Positions 7,716 through 17,652 are shown, numbered from the stretch's first letter. The stretch: 64,000 bases of DNA from Salinibacter pepae (GCF_947077775.1 NZ_CAMTTE010000001.1:310001-374000); one strand, 5' to 3'. Notes: generated by a model not told the origin, from the sequence alone. A program made the numbers and translations.

Positions 7716-10457
7716 ATGGCTGCCTCGGGTTCCGATACGAATACGGAGGAGGCCTTCCTGATCTCTCCGCGTCGGAAGGTGGAGATCTTCGGGCTCGTGC
7801 TGATGGTGTGCGCCCTGCTGGTGTCGCTCGCCTTTGCCAGCTACCACCCCGACGATGCCGTCGTCCTCCGGTCGGCGGACTGGTCCGCGGTCGTCCTCAA
7901 CCCGCAGAGCGCCCAGGCCGACGGGCCCGTCCAGAACGTGCTCGGGCTGCTCGGCGCCCAGCTCGCAGAGGCCTTCGTGCCCGGCTTCATCGGCTACGGG
8001 GTGCTGCTGATAAGCGGCCTGCTGATGGTGTGGGGCTACGCCGTCTTTCGCCACGCCTCGCTGCGCCGCCTCCTCTACCCGTCGCTCCTGACGGCCTTCT
8101 CCGCCTTCATCCTGTCCTGCGTCGTCGGCTGGGTCCACCACACGGTGGACGCCTCCCTTCGGGCCTGGGCCGGCCTCGTGGGCATCGGGACCGCCGGCTG
8201 GATGCAGAATGTATTCGGGGAGGTCGGCTCTTTCATCCTACTCCTCCTGGCTGGGGCGGTCCTGCTCCTGCTGGTGGTCGACCATGACATTCAGCGCACG
8301 GTGGACCGCGTCATCAGGGCGGCCCGCAGGATCGGGGCGGGCGTCTCGGCCGCCGGGGCGTACATCCGCGACCAGTGGAGCCGGGCCCGGGCCCACGCCC
8401 CCGAACCGAAAGCACCCTCCCCTACATCCGGCCCGTCTTCGTCCGCGTCCGCCTCGGGGTCTCCGTCTGCATCTTCTCCGGAGCCGCCGTCTTCATCCCC
8501 CGCAGGGGAGCGCACGCCCCCTCCGGCCCGGACTCGCCCCAAGGACTCCGGAGCGCAAGCCCCGTCCGTTCGCCGAAACGACCTCTTTCGGCCCGGCCGT
8601 GACCCTGCCCCGTCCGCCACCGACGACGGCACGGCCTCCTCGGAGCCGGCCCCCGGTTCCTCTGCCCGCACGCCTGATGATATCTCCTCCGAGGAGGTCT
8701 CCGACGAGACGAGCGCGCCAACGCCTGCGGAAGAGGTTGAGTCAACGGATTCTCCTCCGGCCCCGGACCCGCCGCCCTCGTCCGCCGACGAGGCCCCCAA
8801 CGCCGATGAACCAGCGGCACCAAGCCCCGGCGAAGCCCCTCCAGCCCCGGACGCCCCCGACGATCCGGACGACGATGTCTCGATGACGATCCAGGAGCAG
8901 GTTGAGGAGGAGACGACCGACGAAATCGAACGGACCGCGGAACTGCCCGACGACTTCGAATACGAGCCCCCCTCCCTCGACCTTCTCGACGAGTCGGTCG
9001 ATACCGATCCGACCATCAACCGGGACGAGCTCGAGGAGAACAAACGGGTGCTCCTCGATAAGCTCGATATGTACAACATCGAGATCGAGGAGATCAACGC
9101 CGTGGTGGGCCCGACCGTCACGCGCTACGAGCTCACGCCCGCGCCCGGTGTGAAGGTCAGTCGCATCAAGTCGCTCGAAGACGACCTGGCCATGGCGATG
9201 GCGGCGCCCGGCATCCGCATGATCGCCCCCATTCCGGGCAAGTCGGCCGTAGGGGTCGAAATCCCCAATCGGAACCGGGAGCTCGTCCGCCTCCGCGACG
9301 TGATCGGGACTCGAAAATTCCAGGACACCGACCTCAAACTTCCCCTTCCCCTCGGCAAAAACATTGAGGGCGAGGTCCACGTGGGCGACCTGGCAACGAT
9401 GCCCCACCTTCTCATCGCCGGCGCCACCGGGTCCGGCAAGTCCGTGGGCCTGAACGCCATCATCACGGGCCTCATCTACGCCTGTCATCCGGCCAACCTG
9501 CGGTTTGTCATTATCGACCCGAAGAAAATTGAGCTGCAGCAGTACACAGCGCTCGAAACGCAGTTCGTGGCGGTGCCAGAGGACATCGACCAGACGGTCA
9601 TCACCGACATCGACGAGGCGTCCGGCGTTCTGAAGAGCGTGGAGCGGGAGATGGAGGCACGCTACGACCTCCTCTCGGACGCCGGTGCGCGCAACATCAC
9701 CGGCTACAACGAGCGGTTTCAGGCCGGGGAGCTCGACCCCACGGAGGGGCACCGCCACATGCCCTACCTCGTGGTGGTGGTCGACGAGCTGGCCGACCTG
9801 ATGATGGCGGCCGGCGACGACGTGGAGGGGCCGATCTCGCGCCTTGCCCAGATGGCCCGGGCCGTCGGCATTCACCTCATCCTCGCGACGCAACGCCCGT
9901 CGGTCGACGTGGTAACCGGCGTCATCAAGGCCAACTTTCCGTCCCGCATCGCCTTTGAGGTCGCCTCCCGGGTCGACTCGCGCACCATCCTGGACCAGGG
10001 CGGCGCCGAGGACCTCGTCGGAAACGGCGACATGCTCTTCCTAAGCGGCAGCGACCTGATGCGCCTGCAGGGCCCGTTCGTGAGCGTGGAGGAGGTGGAG
10101 GAGGTTGTGGACTACGTCGCCGACCAGCCCGGCGTCACCCCTTACACGCTGCCCTCCCTGCAGGACGCCGGCCACGGCCCGGACGAAACGCTCGGCGTGG
10201 AGGACACCGACGAGAAGTTTGAGGAGGCCGCCCGTGTCATCGTGCGTCGCCAGCAGGGCTCCGTGTCGCTCCTCCAGCGCAAGCTGGCGGTCGGCTACAC
10301 CCGCGCCGCCCGCATCGTCGATCAGCTGGAGGAGGCCGGCATCGTGGGCCCGTTCAATGGCACCAAGGCCCGCGACGTGCTCGTCGACGACGAGCAGGCG
10401 CTCGACGACCTGCTGCACGGCGAGGACGCCGACAAGGCCGACCCGGACGAGGCATAG
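7716..10457 (+). CDS. ftsK: DNA translocase FtsK/SpoIIIE
   Basis: A 913-residue septal ATPase that pumps the chromosome terminus through the closing septum and activates XerCD. Four to five hydrophobic segments lie in the first 200 residues. A long Pro/Ser/Glu linker follows (about 215-400), then the RecA-like motor with Walker A GATGSGKS (near 568-575) and Walker B VVVVDELAD (near 686-694). The C-terminal winged-helix gamma domain (about 835-895, RQQGSVSLLQRKLAVGYTRAARI) reads KOPS-type DNA. I chose ATG 7716 (MAASGSDTN) because upstream in-frame sequence overlaps comB out of phase and looks non-coding. The linker is acidic, as expected in a halophile. Confidence 0.94.
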   Translation: MAASGSDTNTEEAFLISPRRKVEIFGLVLMVCALLVSLAFASYHPDDAVVLRSADWSAVVLNPQSAQADGPVQNVLGLLGAQLAEAFVPGFIGYGVLLISGLLMVWGYAVFRHASLRRLLYPSLLTAFSAFILSCVVGWVHHTVDASLRAWAGLVGIGTAGWMQNVFGEVGSFILLLLAGAVLLLLVVDHDIQRTVDRVIRAARRIGAGVSAAGAYIRDQWSRARAHAPEPKAPSPTSGPSSSASASGSPSASSPEPPSSSPAGERTPPPARTRPKDSGAQAPSVRRNDLFRPGRDPAPSATDDGTASSEPAPGSSARTPDDISSEEVSDETSAPTPAEEVESTDSPPAPDPPPSSADEAPNADEPAAPSPGEAPPAPDAPDDPDDDVSMTIQEQVEEETTDEIERTAELPDDFEYEPPSLDLLDESVDTDPTINRDELEENKRVLLDKLDMYNIEIEEINAVVGPTVTRYELTPAPGVKVSRIKSLEDDLAMAMAAPGIRMIAPIPGKSAVGVEIPNRNRELVRLRDVIGTRKFQDTDLKLPLPLGKNIEGEVHVGDLATMPHLLIAGATGSGKSVGLNAIITGLIYACHPANLRFVIIDPKKIELQQYTALETQFVAVPEDIDQTVITDIDEASGVLKSVEREMEARYDLLSDAGARNITGYNERFQAGELDPTEGHRHMPYLVVVVDELADLMMAAGDDVEGPISRLAQMARAVGIHLILATQRPSVDVVTGVIKANFPSRIAFEVASRVDSRTILDQGGAEDLVGNGDMLFLSGSDLMRLQGPFVSVEEVEEVVDYVADQPGVTPYTLPSLQDAGHGPDETLGVEDTDEKFEEAARVIVRRQQGSVSLLQRKLAVGYTRAARIVDQLEEAGIVGPFNGTKARDVLVDDEQALDDLLHGEDADKADPDEA

Positions 10458-10530
10458 CGGCGCACGCCCCGCGCCTCGAGGTCTGATTCCCCAATCCATA
10501 CGTAATTTCGCCCCGACCGAATTCTCACGC

Positions 10531-11670
10531 ATGAGTTCAACGTTTCCGACGATCGGCATTCTTGGCGGTGGCCAGCTCGGCAAGATGATGGCGGCCGAGG
10601 CCGTTCGCATGGGCGTGGATGCCCGGCTGTTGTCCCCGAAGGAGGCCGGGCCGATGCGGCCTTACACCGGCGCCCGGGTCGGCGACTGGACCGACCCGGA
10701 CGTGCTTCGCCCGTTCACGGCCGACTGTGACGTGGTAACGGTCGAGAGCGAGTGGGCCCCCGCCGACGCCGCCGCCGAGGTGTTGCCGGACGGCGCCGCC
10801 CTCTGGCCCTCCACCCAAACCCTTTCCCTCATTAAGGACAAGGGCGTCCAGAAGCAGCACCTCGCCGACGCCGGGTGCCCGGTGCCGGCGTTTGCCTGCT
10901 GCGAGACCCTCGACGACGCCCTCGACGCCGCGGAGGCGTTCGGCTATCCGGTGGTCCTGAAGCAGTATCGGGGGGCCTACGACGGCTACGGCAACGCCAC
11001 GGCGGCCGCCGAGGACGAGCTCCGCGACGCCTGGCCCGACTTGGCCACCGAGGATGGGGCGATGGTCGAAACGTTCGCGGACTTTGCCCGCGAACTCGCC
11101 GTGCAGGTGGCCCGGCGGCCGGGCGGAAACCAGGTCGTGTATCCGGTCGCCTACACCGAGCAGCGCGACCACCGGTGCCACGCCGTGGAGGTGCCCGCGG
11201 ACATCGACGATGCGATTGCCGACAAGGCCCGCCACATCGCACAAAAGTCCGTCGACGCGGTGGAGGGGGTGGGCCTGATCGCCGTCGAGCTTTTTGAAAT
11301 GCCCGACGGGCGTGTGCTCGTCAACGAGCTCGCCCCTCGCCCCCACAACACCGGCCACTACTCGATTGAGGGCGCCGCCACGTCCCAGTTCGAAAACCAC
11401 GTGCGGGCCGTTCTGGACTGGCCCCTGGGGGATCCCTCCCTGCGCACCCCGGTGGCCGTAATGGTAAATGTGCTGGGCCGCCGCGAGGGCACCCCCCCGC
11501 AGACGACCGGCCTCCCGCGTGCCCTCGACACCGAGGGCGTAACCCCTCACATCTACGGCAAGCCCGACGTGCGTCCCGGCCGCAAAATGGGGCACGTGAC
11601 CGCCCTCGGCACCGACCGCGCCGACACGCGCAAGCGAGCCGAAATGGCCGCCAGCGCGATTGAACTGTAG
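10531..11670 (+). CDS. purK: 5-(carboxyamino)imidazole ribonucleotide synthase
   Basis: A 379-residue ATP-grasp enzyme that carboxylates AIR with bicarbonate to N5-CAIR in purine synthesis. The N-terminal IGILGGGQLGKM motif, the KDKGVQKQHL segment, the KQYRGAYDGYGN ATP-binding loop, and NELAPRPHNTGHYSIEGA are all diagnostic of PurK. It is followed after 138 bp by purE, the next enzyme, on the same strand. The ATG at 10531 gives the normal start. No PurR-type box or purine riboswitch is apparent. Confidence 0.95.
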   Translation: MSSTFPTIGILGGGQLGKMMAAEAVRMGVDARLLSPKEAGPMRPYTGARVGDWTDPDVLRPFTADCDVVTVESEWAPADAAAEVLPDGAALWPSTQTLSLIKDKGVQKQHLADAGCPVPAFACCETLDDALDAAEAFGYPVVLKQYRGAYDGYGNATAAAEDELRDAWPDLATEDGAMVETFADFARELAVQVARRPGGNQVVYPVAYTEQRDHRCHAVEVPADIDDAIADKARHIAQKSVDAVEGVGLIAVELFEMPDGRVLVNELAPRPHNTGHYSIEGAATSQFENHVRAVLDWPLGDPSLRTPVAVMVNVLGRREGTPPQTTGLPRALDTEGVTPHIYGKPDVRPGRKMGHVTALGTDRADTRKRAEMAASAIEL

Positions 11671-11808
11671 TCGCTCGGGCATGCCTCCCCCAACGGCACG
11701 GTGGGCCGCATGCCCGACACAATCCGGGCCAACGTTTGGGCCCCGCCACGCCCCGACCAGTCCTCACGGATCTACGTCGTCTCTTTCCCAACCCACTTCC
11801 GACCAACC

Positions 11809-12321
11809 ATGTCTACGTCCCCCGCACCGCCCATTGGCATCGCCATGGGCAGCGACTCCGATCTTCCCGTCATGGAGGAGGCCGCCGAGGTGCTCGACGA
11901 GTTCGGCGTGTCCTACGAGATGCGGGTTCTCTCCGCCCATCGCACCCCCGGCGTCATGCAAGAGTACGCCGAGACCGCCCAGGAGCGCGGCGTGGAGGTC
12001 ATAATCGCCGGCGCCGGCGGGGCGGCCCACCTGCCCGGCATGCTCGCCGCCAGCACGCCCCTCCCCGTCATTGGCGTGCCGGTGAAAACCAGCACGATGA
12101 ACGGCGTCGACTCCCTCCTCTCCATCGTGCAGATGCCGGGCGGCGTGCCCGTCGGGTCCGTTGCCATCAACGCCGCCGACAACGCCGCCCTGCTCGCCGT
12201 CCAAATTCTCGGCGTCGGGGCCCCCGATCTCCGTGCCAAGATGACCGCGTACAAGGACGACCTGACGGAGACGGTCGAGGAGATGGACGAGCGTGTGTCC
12301 GACCGTTCGAGCAGCAGCTAG
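11809..12321 (+). CDS. purE: N5-carboxyaminoimidazole ribonucleotide mutase
   Basis: A 170-residue class I PurE that moves the carboxyl group of N5-CAIR to give CAIR. The motifs [10 protein letters not shown], the catalytic [17 protein letters not shown], and [18 protein letters not shown] are fully present. Presence of purK next door supports the N5-CAIR mutase class rather than the AIR carboxylase class. An open frame extends upstream (to 11701) but [15 protein letters not shown] from ATG 11809 matches the family. Confidence 0.96.
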   Translation: MSTSPAPPIGIAMGSDSDLPVMEEAAEVLDEFGVSYEMRVLSAHRTPGVMQEYAETAQERGVEVIIAGAGGAAHLPGMLAASTPLPVIGVPVKTSTMNGVDSLLSIVQMPGGVPVGSVAINAADNAALLAVQILGVGAPDLRAKMTAYKDDLTETVEEMDERVSDRSSSS

Positions 12322-12340
12322 CATCATTCTCCCCTGAGCA

Positions 12341-14389
12341 ATGCCTCTCTGGAGATACACGCTTATTGTCATTTGCGCACTGGTAGCGTGGGGGGGCGGC
12401 CCGGCTTCCGCCCAGGAGCAGTCTATACCACCTTCCCAGCAGTACACCTCGACCGAGTCAATTGAGTCTGTCGCCACAGAGCAGCTTCCTTCAGTAGATG
12501 GTGCTGCTCTCCGCGCCGAGGCTGAAGCTCGAGCAAATGAGAGTGGCCCTTATCGTTTTGGCAAAGCCATTGAAACTGAGTACTCGCTGGATCGCCACGG
12601 TAGCTGGGAAAGACTTCCGTCGGGATCCTGGCTTTGGCGGCTTCGCATCCACTCCAAGGACGCCATGTCCCTGAATTTTAGATTCGAGCGCTTTCGGCTC
12701 CCCAGAGGGGCCAAGCTCTTTGTCCATGACCCAGGAGGAGAGGTTGTGCACGGTCCTTACCTTGGAGATGATGCCACGGAGGGGCAACTCTGGACGCCCA
12801 TCATTCCAGGTGGCAAGGCAGTAATCCAGCTTGAGGTACCGGAGAAAAAACGATCAGGGGCCTATTTTCTAATCTCAAGAGTCAATCACGGCTTCCGCCC
12901 CATGGACCCCACTTCTTCGAAGAGCAAAAGTACGGGGGCACAGGCTTGTAATATTGATGTTGCATGTCCGGAGGCCGATCCATGGCGCAATCAGGTCCGC
13001 TCTGTCGGACTTTACTCTGTCAATGGGGTGGACCTCTGTTCGGGATCTCTCATCAACAATACCCGCAAGGATGGAACACCTTATTTCCTCACCGCCGAAC
13101 ATTGTCTGGAAGGGAGCGAGGAAGCAGCTGCGTCGATGGTCTTCTACTGGAATTACCAAAATCAGAGGTGCCGCTCACAAGGTGGTGAAGAGAGAATCTC
13201 ACCCACTTCTGATGACAAAACCGACCAAACCTCTTCGGGAGCCATTCTTCGCATGAGTTACGGCAATTGCGAGAACACAAACGCTTATTGCCTTCCTTCC
13301 GATATAGCCGGCAAGTCGGATATCACTCTTGTAGAAATCGATGACCAAATCCCATCTAGCTATAATCTTTTTCTGAATGGCTGGGACAGAAGGGGAGAGC
13401 TTGCGCCGTCAGAAGCTGTAAGCATCCACCACCCGAGCACTGTCGGGAAGCGAATCACGTTCGAATACGACCAAACCAAGATTACAGGCCTCTCAAAATC
13501 GTCCAATGAGACCCACATTAAAGTGGACTGGGATGATGGGACTACCGAGCAAGGCTCATCGGGAGGGCCCCTTTTCGATTCTTCCCAACGAACCGTCGGT
13601 GTGCTCTCGACCGGGAAACAAGGATGTGAGATTCAAGACTGGTACGGACGGATACACGACGCTTGGGACACTGGAGGCCCTCCCGACACGCAACTCCGAG
13701 AGTGGTTAGATCCCGAGAACACGGGGAAGCAAGTCCTCAACGGGCGCCCTCTGAGCGAGGGAACAGACACCACGCCCCCCGCCCCGATCCGGGACCTCCG
13801 CGTCGACGGGGTGAATACGCGCGACCGGTCCGTGACGCTGCGGTGGACCGCCACCGGCGACGACGGCCGGGCCGGGACGGCCCAGCGGTATCTGCTCCGC
13901 TACGACACAACCCGCATCGAAACCGCGGCGGACTTCGAGCAGGCCCGTTCCGTGAGCGCGCCGCCACCTCCCGATACTGCGGGTGCGACGGAGACCGCCG
14001 TTGTCACGGCGTCGGACGGACTCGAGGCGGGTCGCACCTACTACTTTGCGCTCGTCGCCGAGGACGATGCCGGGAACCGGTCCCGCCGGACCTCTCCCGA
14101 CCGCGAGGCCGTGCTGGTGCGGGAGATCCAAGTCGACAAGGGGAGTGTGGCCTCCGGGGCCGGTTCCTCCTCCAGAACCCAGTTCGTCCTCAACGAGACC
14201 CAAGAGGTGCGCGTCACGCTTTATGATTTGCTCGGGCGACGCGTCCGGGTCCTGCTCGACGAGGAGATTCCGGAGGGCTTTCGGCAGACCGTGCGCATTC
14301 CCACACGTTCTCTTTCCAGCGGGCCGTACTTTCTGCGTTTCGTCGGGGAGCGGTTCGCCATCACCCGCAAGGTCGTCGTCGTGAACTGA
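12341..14389 (+). CDS. Secreted lysyl-endopeptidase-like serine protease with FN3 and T9SS-type sorting domain
   Basis: A 682-residue exported protease. A signal peptide covers about residues 1-24 (cleavage after PASA). A propeptide precedes a trypsin-fold domain (about 200-460) that resembles Achromobacter protease I: CNIDVACPE, SGSLINNT, WNYQN.RC, SIHHP and GSSGGPLF. Predicted triad: His254 (TAEHC), Asp327 (SDITLVE), Ser407. Asp433 (IQDWYGR) aligns with the residue giving lysine specificity in that enzyme. A fibronectin-III-like domain (about 480-595) and a C-terminal segment (VTLYDLLGRRV, GPYFLRF) typical of type IX secretion sorting domains follow. DNA up to about 13720 is much richer in A/T and uses other codons than the rest, suggesting module transfer. 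It should digest proteins outside the cell; specificity is inferred. Confidence 0.82.
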   Translation: MPLWRYTLIVICALVAWGGGPASAQEQSIPPSQQYTSTESIESVATEQLPSVDGAALRAEAEARANESGPYRFGKAIETEYSLDRHGSWERLPSGSWLWRLRIHSKDAMSLNFRFERFRLPRGAKLFVHDPGGEVVHGPYLGDDATEGQLWTPIIPGGKAVIQLEVPEKKRSGAYFLISRVNHGFRPMDPTSSKSKSTGAQACNIDVACPEADPWRNQVRSVGLYSVNGVDLCSGSLINNTRKDGTPYFLTAEHCLEGSEEAAASMVFYWNYQNQRCRSQGGEERISPTSDDKTDQTSSGAILRMSYGNCENTNAYCLPSDIAGKSDITLVEIDDQIPSSYNLFLNGWDRRGELAPSEAVSIHHPSTVGKRITFEYDQTKITGLSKSSNETHIKVDWDDGTTEQGSSGGPLFDSSQRTVGVLSTGKQGCEIQDWYGRIHDAWDTGGPPDTQLREWLDPENTGKQVLNGRPLSEGTDTTPPAPIRDLRVDGVNTRDRSVTLRWTATGDDGRAGTAQRYLLRYDTTRIETAADFEQARSVSAPPPPDTAGATETAVVTASDGLEAGRTYYFALVAEDDAGNRSRRTSPDREAVLVREIQVDKGSVASGAGSSSRTQFVLNETQEVRVTLYDLLGRRVRVLLDEEIPEGFRQTVRIPTRSLSSGPYFLRFVGERFAITRKVVVVN

Positions 14390-14421
14390 ATCCGCTCGGG
14401 CGGGGTGCCGAGGGACGCACC

Positions 14422-15660
14422 TCACGCGTCCGCGCCATTTTTGGGCGGACGAATGCGGGCGAACCGGCGCTTGCCCACCTGGAGCACGAACGGCGCCGCC
14501 TCGGCCACGTCGATGTAGCGCCCGGTGTCGGTCACCTTCTCCTCGTCGATCGTGACGGCCCCCTGCTCAATCATGCGGCGGCCCTCGCTGTTGGAGTCCG
14601 TCAGGCCGGCGTGGCGCATCAGGTTCAGAAGGCCAACCTCTGCCCCCTCCTCCGGCGTCGGCGTGTACTCCGGCAGGTCGTCCGGCACGCCCCCCTCCAC
14701 CACGGTCTGTTCGAAGTGCTCCTCGGCCCGATCCGCGGCCTCTTCACCGTGGTACATCTCCACGATGCGGCGGGCCAGTTGGGCCTTCGCCGCCCGCGGG
14801 TTGCTCTCGGCAAACTGCTTGACCTTCGGGAGCTGCTCGGTCGGGACGTCGGTAACGAGCTCCACGTAGCGGTAGATGAGGGCGTCGGGCACCGACATGG
14901 TCTTGCCGTACATGTCTTCGGGCGCCTCGGCGATGCCGATGGCGTTGTCGAGGGACTTCGACATCTTGTCGGAGCCGTCCGTGCCCTCCAGGAGCGGGAG
15001 CATCATGCAGACCTGCGCCGCCTGGTCGTTGGCCTCCTGCAGGCGCCGCGCCAGGAGCAGGTTGAAGCGCTGATCGGTGCCGCCCAGCTCCACGTCCGCC
15101 TCGATGTGGACGGAGTCGCGCGCCTGCGCCAGCGGGTACAGGAATTCGTGCAGGCTGATGGGCTGGCCCGCCTCGTAGCGCTCGTTGAAGTCATCGCGCT
15201 TCAGCATCTGCGCGACCGTCTGCCGGGCCGCCAGCTCGATGACGTCACTGAAGCGCATCTCGTCGAGCCACTCGGAGTTGTACCGGATCTCCGTCTTGTC
15301 CGGGTCGAGCACACGAGTCGCCTGCTCGTAGTAGCTCCGGCCGTGCTCGCGCGTCTCCTCGAGGGTGAGCTGGGGACGCGTCTTGGAGCGGCCGGACGGA
15401 TCGCCGATCATGCCCGTGAAGTCGCCCACAATAAGGACGGCCCGGTGGCCGAAGTCCTGGAACTGTCGCAGCTTGCGGAGGACCACCGTGTGGCCGAGGT
15501 GAAGGTCCGGACGACTCGGGTCGCACCCGAGCTTCACGGTCAGGGGCGTGTCCGTCTCCCGCGACGTGCGAAGCTTCTCGGCAAGCTCGTCTTCCGGGAC
15601 AATCTCTTCCGCCCCGCGGCGGAGAACCGTCATCTGCTCGTCGACCGGCGGAAATGCCAT
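14422..15660 (-). CDS. tyrS: Tyrosyl-tRNA synthetase
   Basis: A 412-residue class I aminoacyl-tRNA synthetase. The HIGH-type signature is HLGH within LGCDPSRPDLHLGHT; the KMSKS loop is present exactly (DGSDKMSKS). The subtype fits the TyrZ-like bacterial form. An S4 RNA-binding domain is at the C-terminus (about 345-412). It loads tyrosine on tRNA-Tyr in the cytosol. The gene is the second of a minus-strand pair behind smpB, with a 60-bp gap. The start ATG at 15660 is weakly preceded by GAGGA, one of the few SD-like sequences here. Tryptophanyl-tRNA synthetase is separately encoded in this window. Confidence 0.95.
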   Translation of the reverse strand: MAFPPVDEQMTVLRRGAEEIVPEDELAEKLRTSRETDTPLTVKLGCDPSRPDLHLGHTVVLRKLRQFQDFGHRAVLIVGDFTGMIGDPSGRSKTRPQLTLEETREHGRSYYEQATRVLDPDKTEIRYNSEWLDEMRFSDVIELAARQTVAQMLKRDDFNERYEAGQPISLHEFLYPLAQARDSVHIEADVELGGTDQRFNLLLARRLQEANDQAAQVCMMLPLLEGTDGSDKMSKSLDNAIGIAEAPEDMYGKTMSVPDALIYRYVELVTDVPTEQLPKVKQFAESNPRAAKAQLARRIVEMYHGEEAADRAEEHFEQTVVEGGVPDDLPEYTPTPEEGAEVGLLNLMRHAGLTDSNSEGRRMIEQGAVTIDEEKVTDTGRYIDVAEAAPFVLQVGKRRFARIRPPKNGADA

Positions 15661-15720
15661 GCGTACGTCCTCGTCGTCAATGATACAGCTCGTGTCGATC
15701 TCCCCGTCCTGGCCCCCGAC

Positions 15721-16185
15721 CTAAAAATTGTAGTCGCTCTGCTCCTGCTCCAGTCGGCGCTCCATCTCCCGCTCCTTAATGGCCTGGCGCTTGTCGTGCT
15801 TCTGGCGGCCCTTCGCGATTCCAATCTTTAGCTTCGCCCACCCGTCCCGGAAGTAGAGCGACAGCGGGACAATCGTGTAGCCCTCCTGCTCGGCCATCTG
15901 CCCCCACTTGCCAATCTGCTGGTCGTGGAGCAGGAGCTTCCGGCTGCGCCGCGGTTCGTGCCCGAACGGGCCGGCCTCCTCGTACGGCTTGATGTACATC
16001 CCGTGGATCTTCATCTCCCCCTCCCGATCGACCTGGCAGTACGCCCCGTCCAGGCTCGCCTTGCCCTGGCGCACCGATTTGACCTCGGACCCCTCCAGGA
16101 CGAGCCCCGCCTCCAGGGTTTCCTCAATGTCGTACTCGAACTGCGCCTTCTTATTGCGCGCAACGACCTCGGTGCCTTCAGCCAT
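15721..16185 (-). CDS. smpB: SsrA-binding protein
   Basis: A 154-residue tmRNA partner that rescues stalled ribosomes. The SmpB core is intact: [38 protein letters not shown], the RKLLLH block and [15 protein letters not shown] with the basic C-terminal tail. Length is normal. The gene for tmRNA itself is not found beside it. It lies upstream of tyrS on the same strand and may be cotranscribed. Confidence 0.97.
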   Translation of the reverse strand: MAEGTEVVARNKKAQFEYDIEETLEAGLVLEGSEVKSVRQGKASLDGAYCQVDREGEMKIHGMYIKPYEEAGPFGHEPRRSRKLLLHDQQIGKWGQMAEQEGYTIVPLSLYFRDGWAKLKIGIAKGRQKHDKRQAIKEREMERRLEQEQSDYNF

Positions 16186-16352
16186 AGCGGGTCATCGATG
16201 CAGTGAGGAATCCGGTGATTTATGCATTGGGGCCACGGCGCACACGGTCAGACAGGTGGAGCAGCGTGGGAGTCGGGGCTGCAGCGACCTGTACCTGACT
16301 GAAGTCGCCCAAACCCCGCACGCCGCTGACCGCAGTGCCCCGGGCCAATGAA

Positions 16353-17168
16353 TCAGTGCTCTTCTTCCTCTTCCTCCTCGTCCTCTTCGTCGAGGTACAC
16401 GAGCGGGAGGTCGGGGACGTCCTCCGTCACGTCGTAGTAGAAGAGGTACTTCCGAAACTCCGTCAGGCTCGCGATGGCGAGTTTGTCGAGCCCGGTGCGG
16501 AGGTCCTCGCGGTAGAACTCGTTCAGCGAGGCGGTGGTCTCCTGCGCCTGCACCCATACGTCGCGGTTGTCGTCGGCCGCCTCGCCCGAGGCGATCAACG
16601 CCTCGATCATCTCGTCCGTCGACTGGTCCCGCTTGGTGACGTACAGCCCCCACACCATCGGGTAGTTGGAGAGCTCGTACCACTCGCGCCCGATGTCCAT
16701 CGTGAAGGGCTCGGGCTGAAGGGCGGGGACGTTGGGACCGACCAGCAGGGCCGCATCCTCCTCGGTGTCGAGCAGCGCCTGCGGGGAGCGGGCGTCGTAC
16801 GGGACGAACGTGGGGTCGACCTGGTAGTGCTCGTGCAGAACAATCCGGGTGGCGATGCGCTCCTGCGCGACGCGCCGGTCGTAGGCAATCGTCTCCGGAA
16901 AGTCGTGCAGTCCCCCCTGCCACACGAGGCGGGCGTACGGGTACCGCCACGAAACCAGCCCCACACTCGGAAGCACGTCGATGGCGTTGCTCGCCTGCAG
17001 GGCCAGCATCGTGGGCATCAGCGCCACGTCCACCTCGTCCTCCACCAGCATCGCCGCACACTGCTCGGGGCGATGCCGCGTGATCCGAAACGGATTCTCG
17101 ACGGCACCGGACGTAAAGCCCGAGGCCAGAAACTCAGCGGGCGGATAGTCCCAGATTGCAAGGTCCAT
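16353..17168 (-). CDS. MqnA/MqnD-like menaquinone biosynthesis family protein (tentative)
   Basis: A 271-residue protein with no signal peptide. Its layout resembles the cytosolic periplasmic-binding-protein fold of MqnA (chorismate dehydratase of the futalosine pathway): an early WDYPPAEFL, the DVALMPTMLAL strand near residue 48, SRR-like YDRRVAQERIA near 95, and LLVGPNVPAL near 142. If right, it makes 3-[(1-carboxyvinyl)oxy]benzoate for menaquinone. Similarity is distant and I cannot confirm active-site residues. The extreme C-terminus is a run of aspartate and glutamate (about 11 of the last 12 residues), unusual even for a halophile. It sits at the 3' end of the ffh-rplS cluster, 66 bp after rplS. 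Confidence 0.5.
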   Translation of the reverse strand: MDLAIWDYPPAEFLASGFTSGAVENPFRITRHRPEQCAAMLVEDEVDVALMPTMLALQASNAIDVLPSVGLVSWRYPYARLVWQGGLHDFPETIAYDRRVAQERIATRIVLHEHYQVDPTFVPYDARSPQALLDTEEDAALLVGPNVPALQPEPFTMDIGREWYELSNYPMVWGLYVTKRDQSTDEMIEALIASGEAADDNRDVWVQAQETTASLNEFYREDLRTGLDKLAIASLTEFRKYLFYYDVTEDVPDLPLVYLDEEDEEEEEEEH

Positions 17169-17234
17169 GGGGACGCAAGACGAGTCCGAAGTCTACGAGC
17201 AGGGGCGTGCGTGCAGGCCCTCTCCGCTGCGCCC

Positions 17235-17591
17235 CTAGTTCCCCCGAATCTGCTCCTGAATCCGGGCGTCTTTGCCCGACAGGCCACGGAGGTACGAAAG
17301 CTTCGACCGGTTCACGGCCCCACGACGAACGACGTCGATCTGGGCCACACGGGGGGAGTGGACCGGGAAGATGCGCTCGACGCCCACGCCTTCGGACACC
17401 TTGCGAACCGTAAACGTCTCGTTCGGCCCGGAGCCACGACGCGAAAGGCACACCCCTTCGAACTGCTGGATGCGCTCCTTCTCGCCCTCAACCACCCGGA
17501 GGTGAACGTTTACCGTGTCCCCGGAGTCAAAGTCCGGTACGTCGTCGCGAAGCTGCGTCGCCTCGACGACGCTCATAAGATCAGTAGCCAT
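17235..17591 (-). CDS. rplS: 50S ribosomal protein L19
   Basis: A 118-residue ribosomal protein at the 30S-50S interface. Family marks are [25 protein letters not shown], then [23 protein letters not shown] and the closing [10 protein letters not shown]-type sequence. Length is standard. It follows trmD with a 61-bp gap, as in the widely conserved rpsP-rimM-trmD-rplS order. Confidence 0.97.
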   Translation of the reverse strand: MATDLMSVVEATQLRDDVPDFDSGDTVNVHLRVVEGEKERIQQFEGVCLSRRGSGPNETFTVRKVSEGVGVERIFPVHSPRVAQIDVVRRGAVNRSKLSYLRGLSGKDARIQEQIRGN

Positions 17592-17652
17592 GTCGCTGTT
17601 CTATTGTTGGGTGAAACAAACAATGGTCGGTCAACGCCGGAGGCGCGTGTGT

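Noticed and set aside
16186-16352. tmRNA gene next to smpB
   Set aside because: No tRNA-Ala-like acceptor ends or tag-peptide frame could be found in the gap or nearby.
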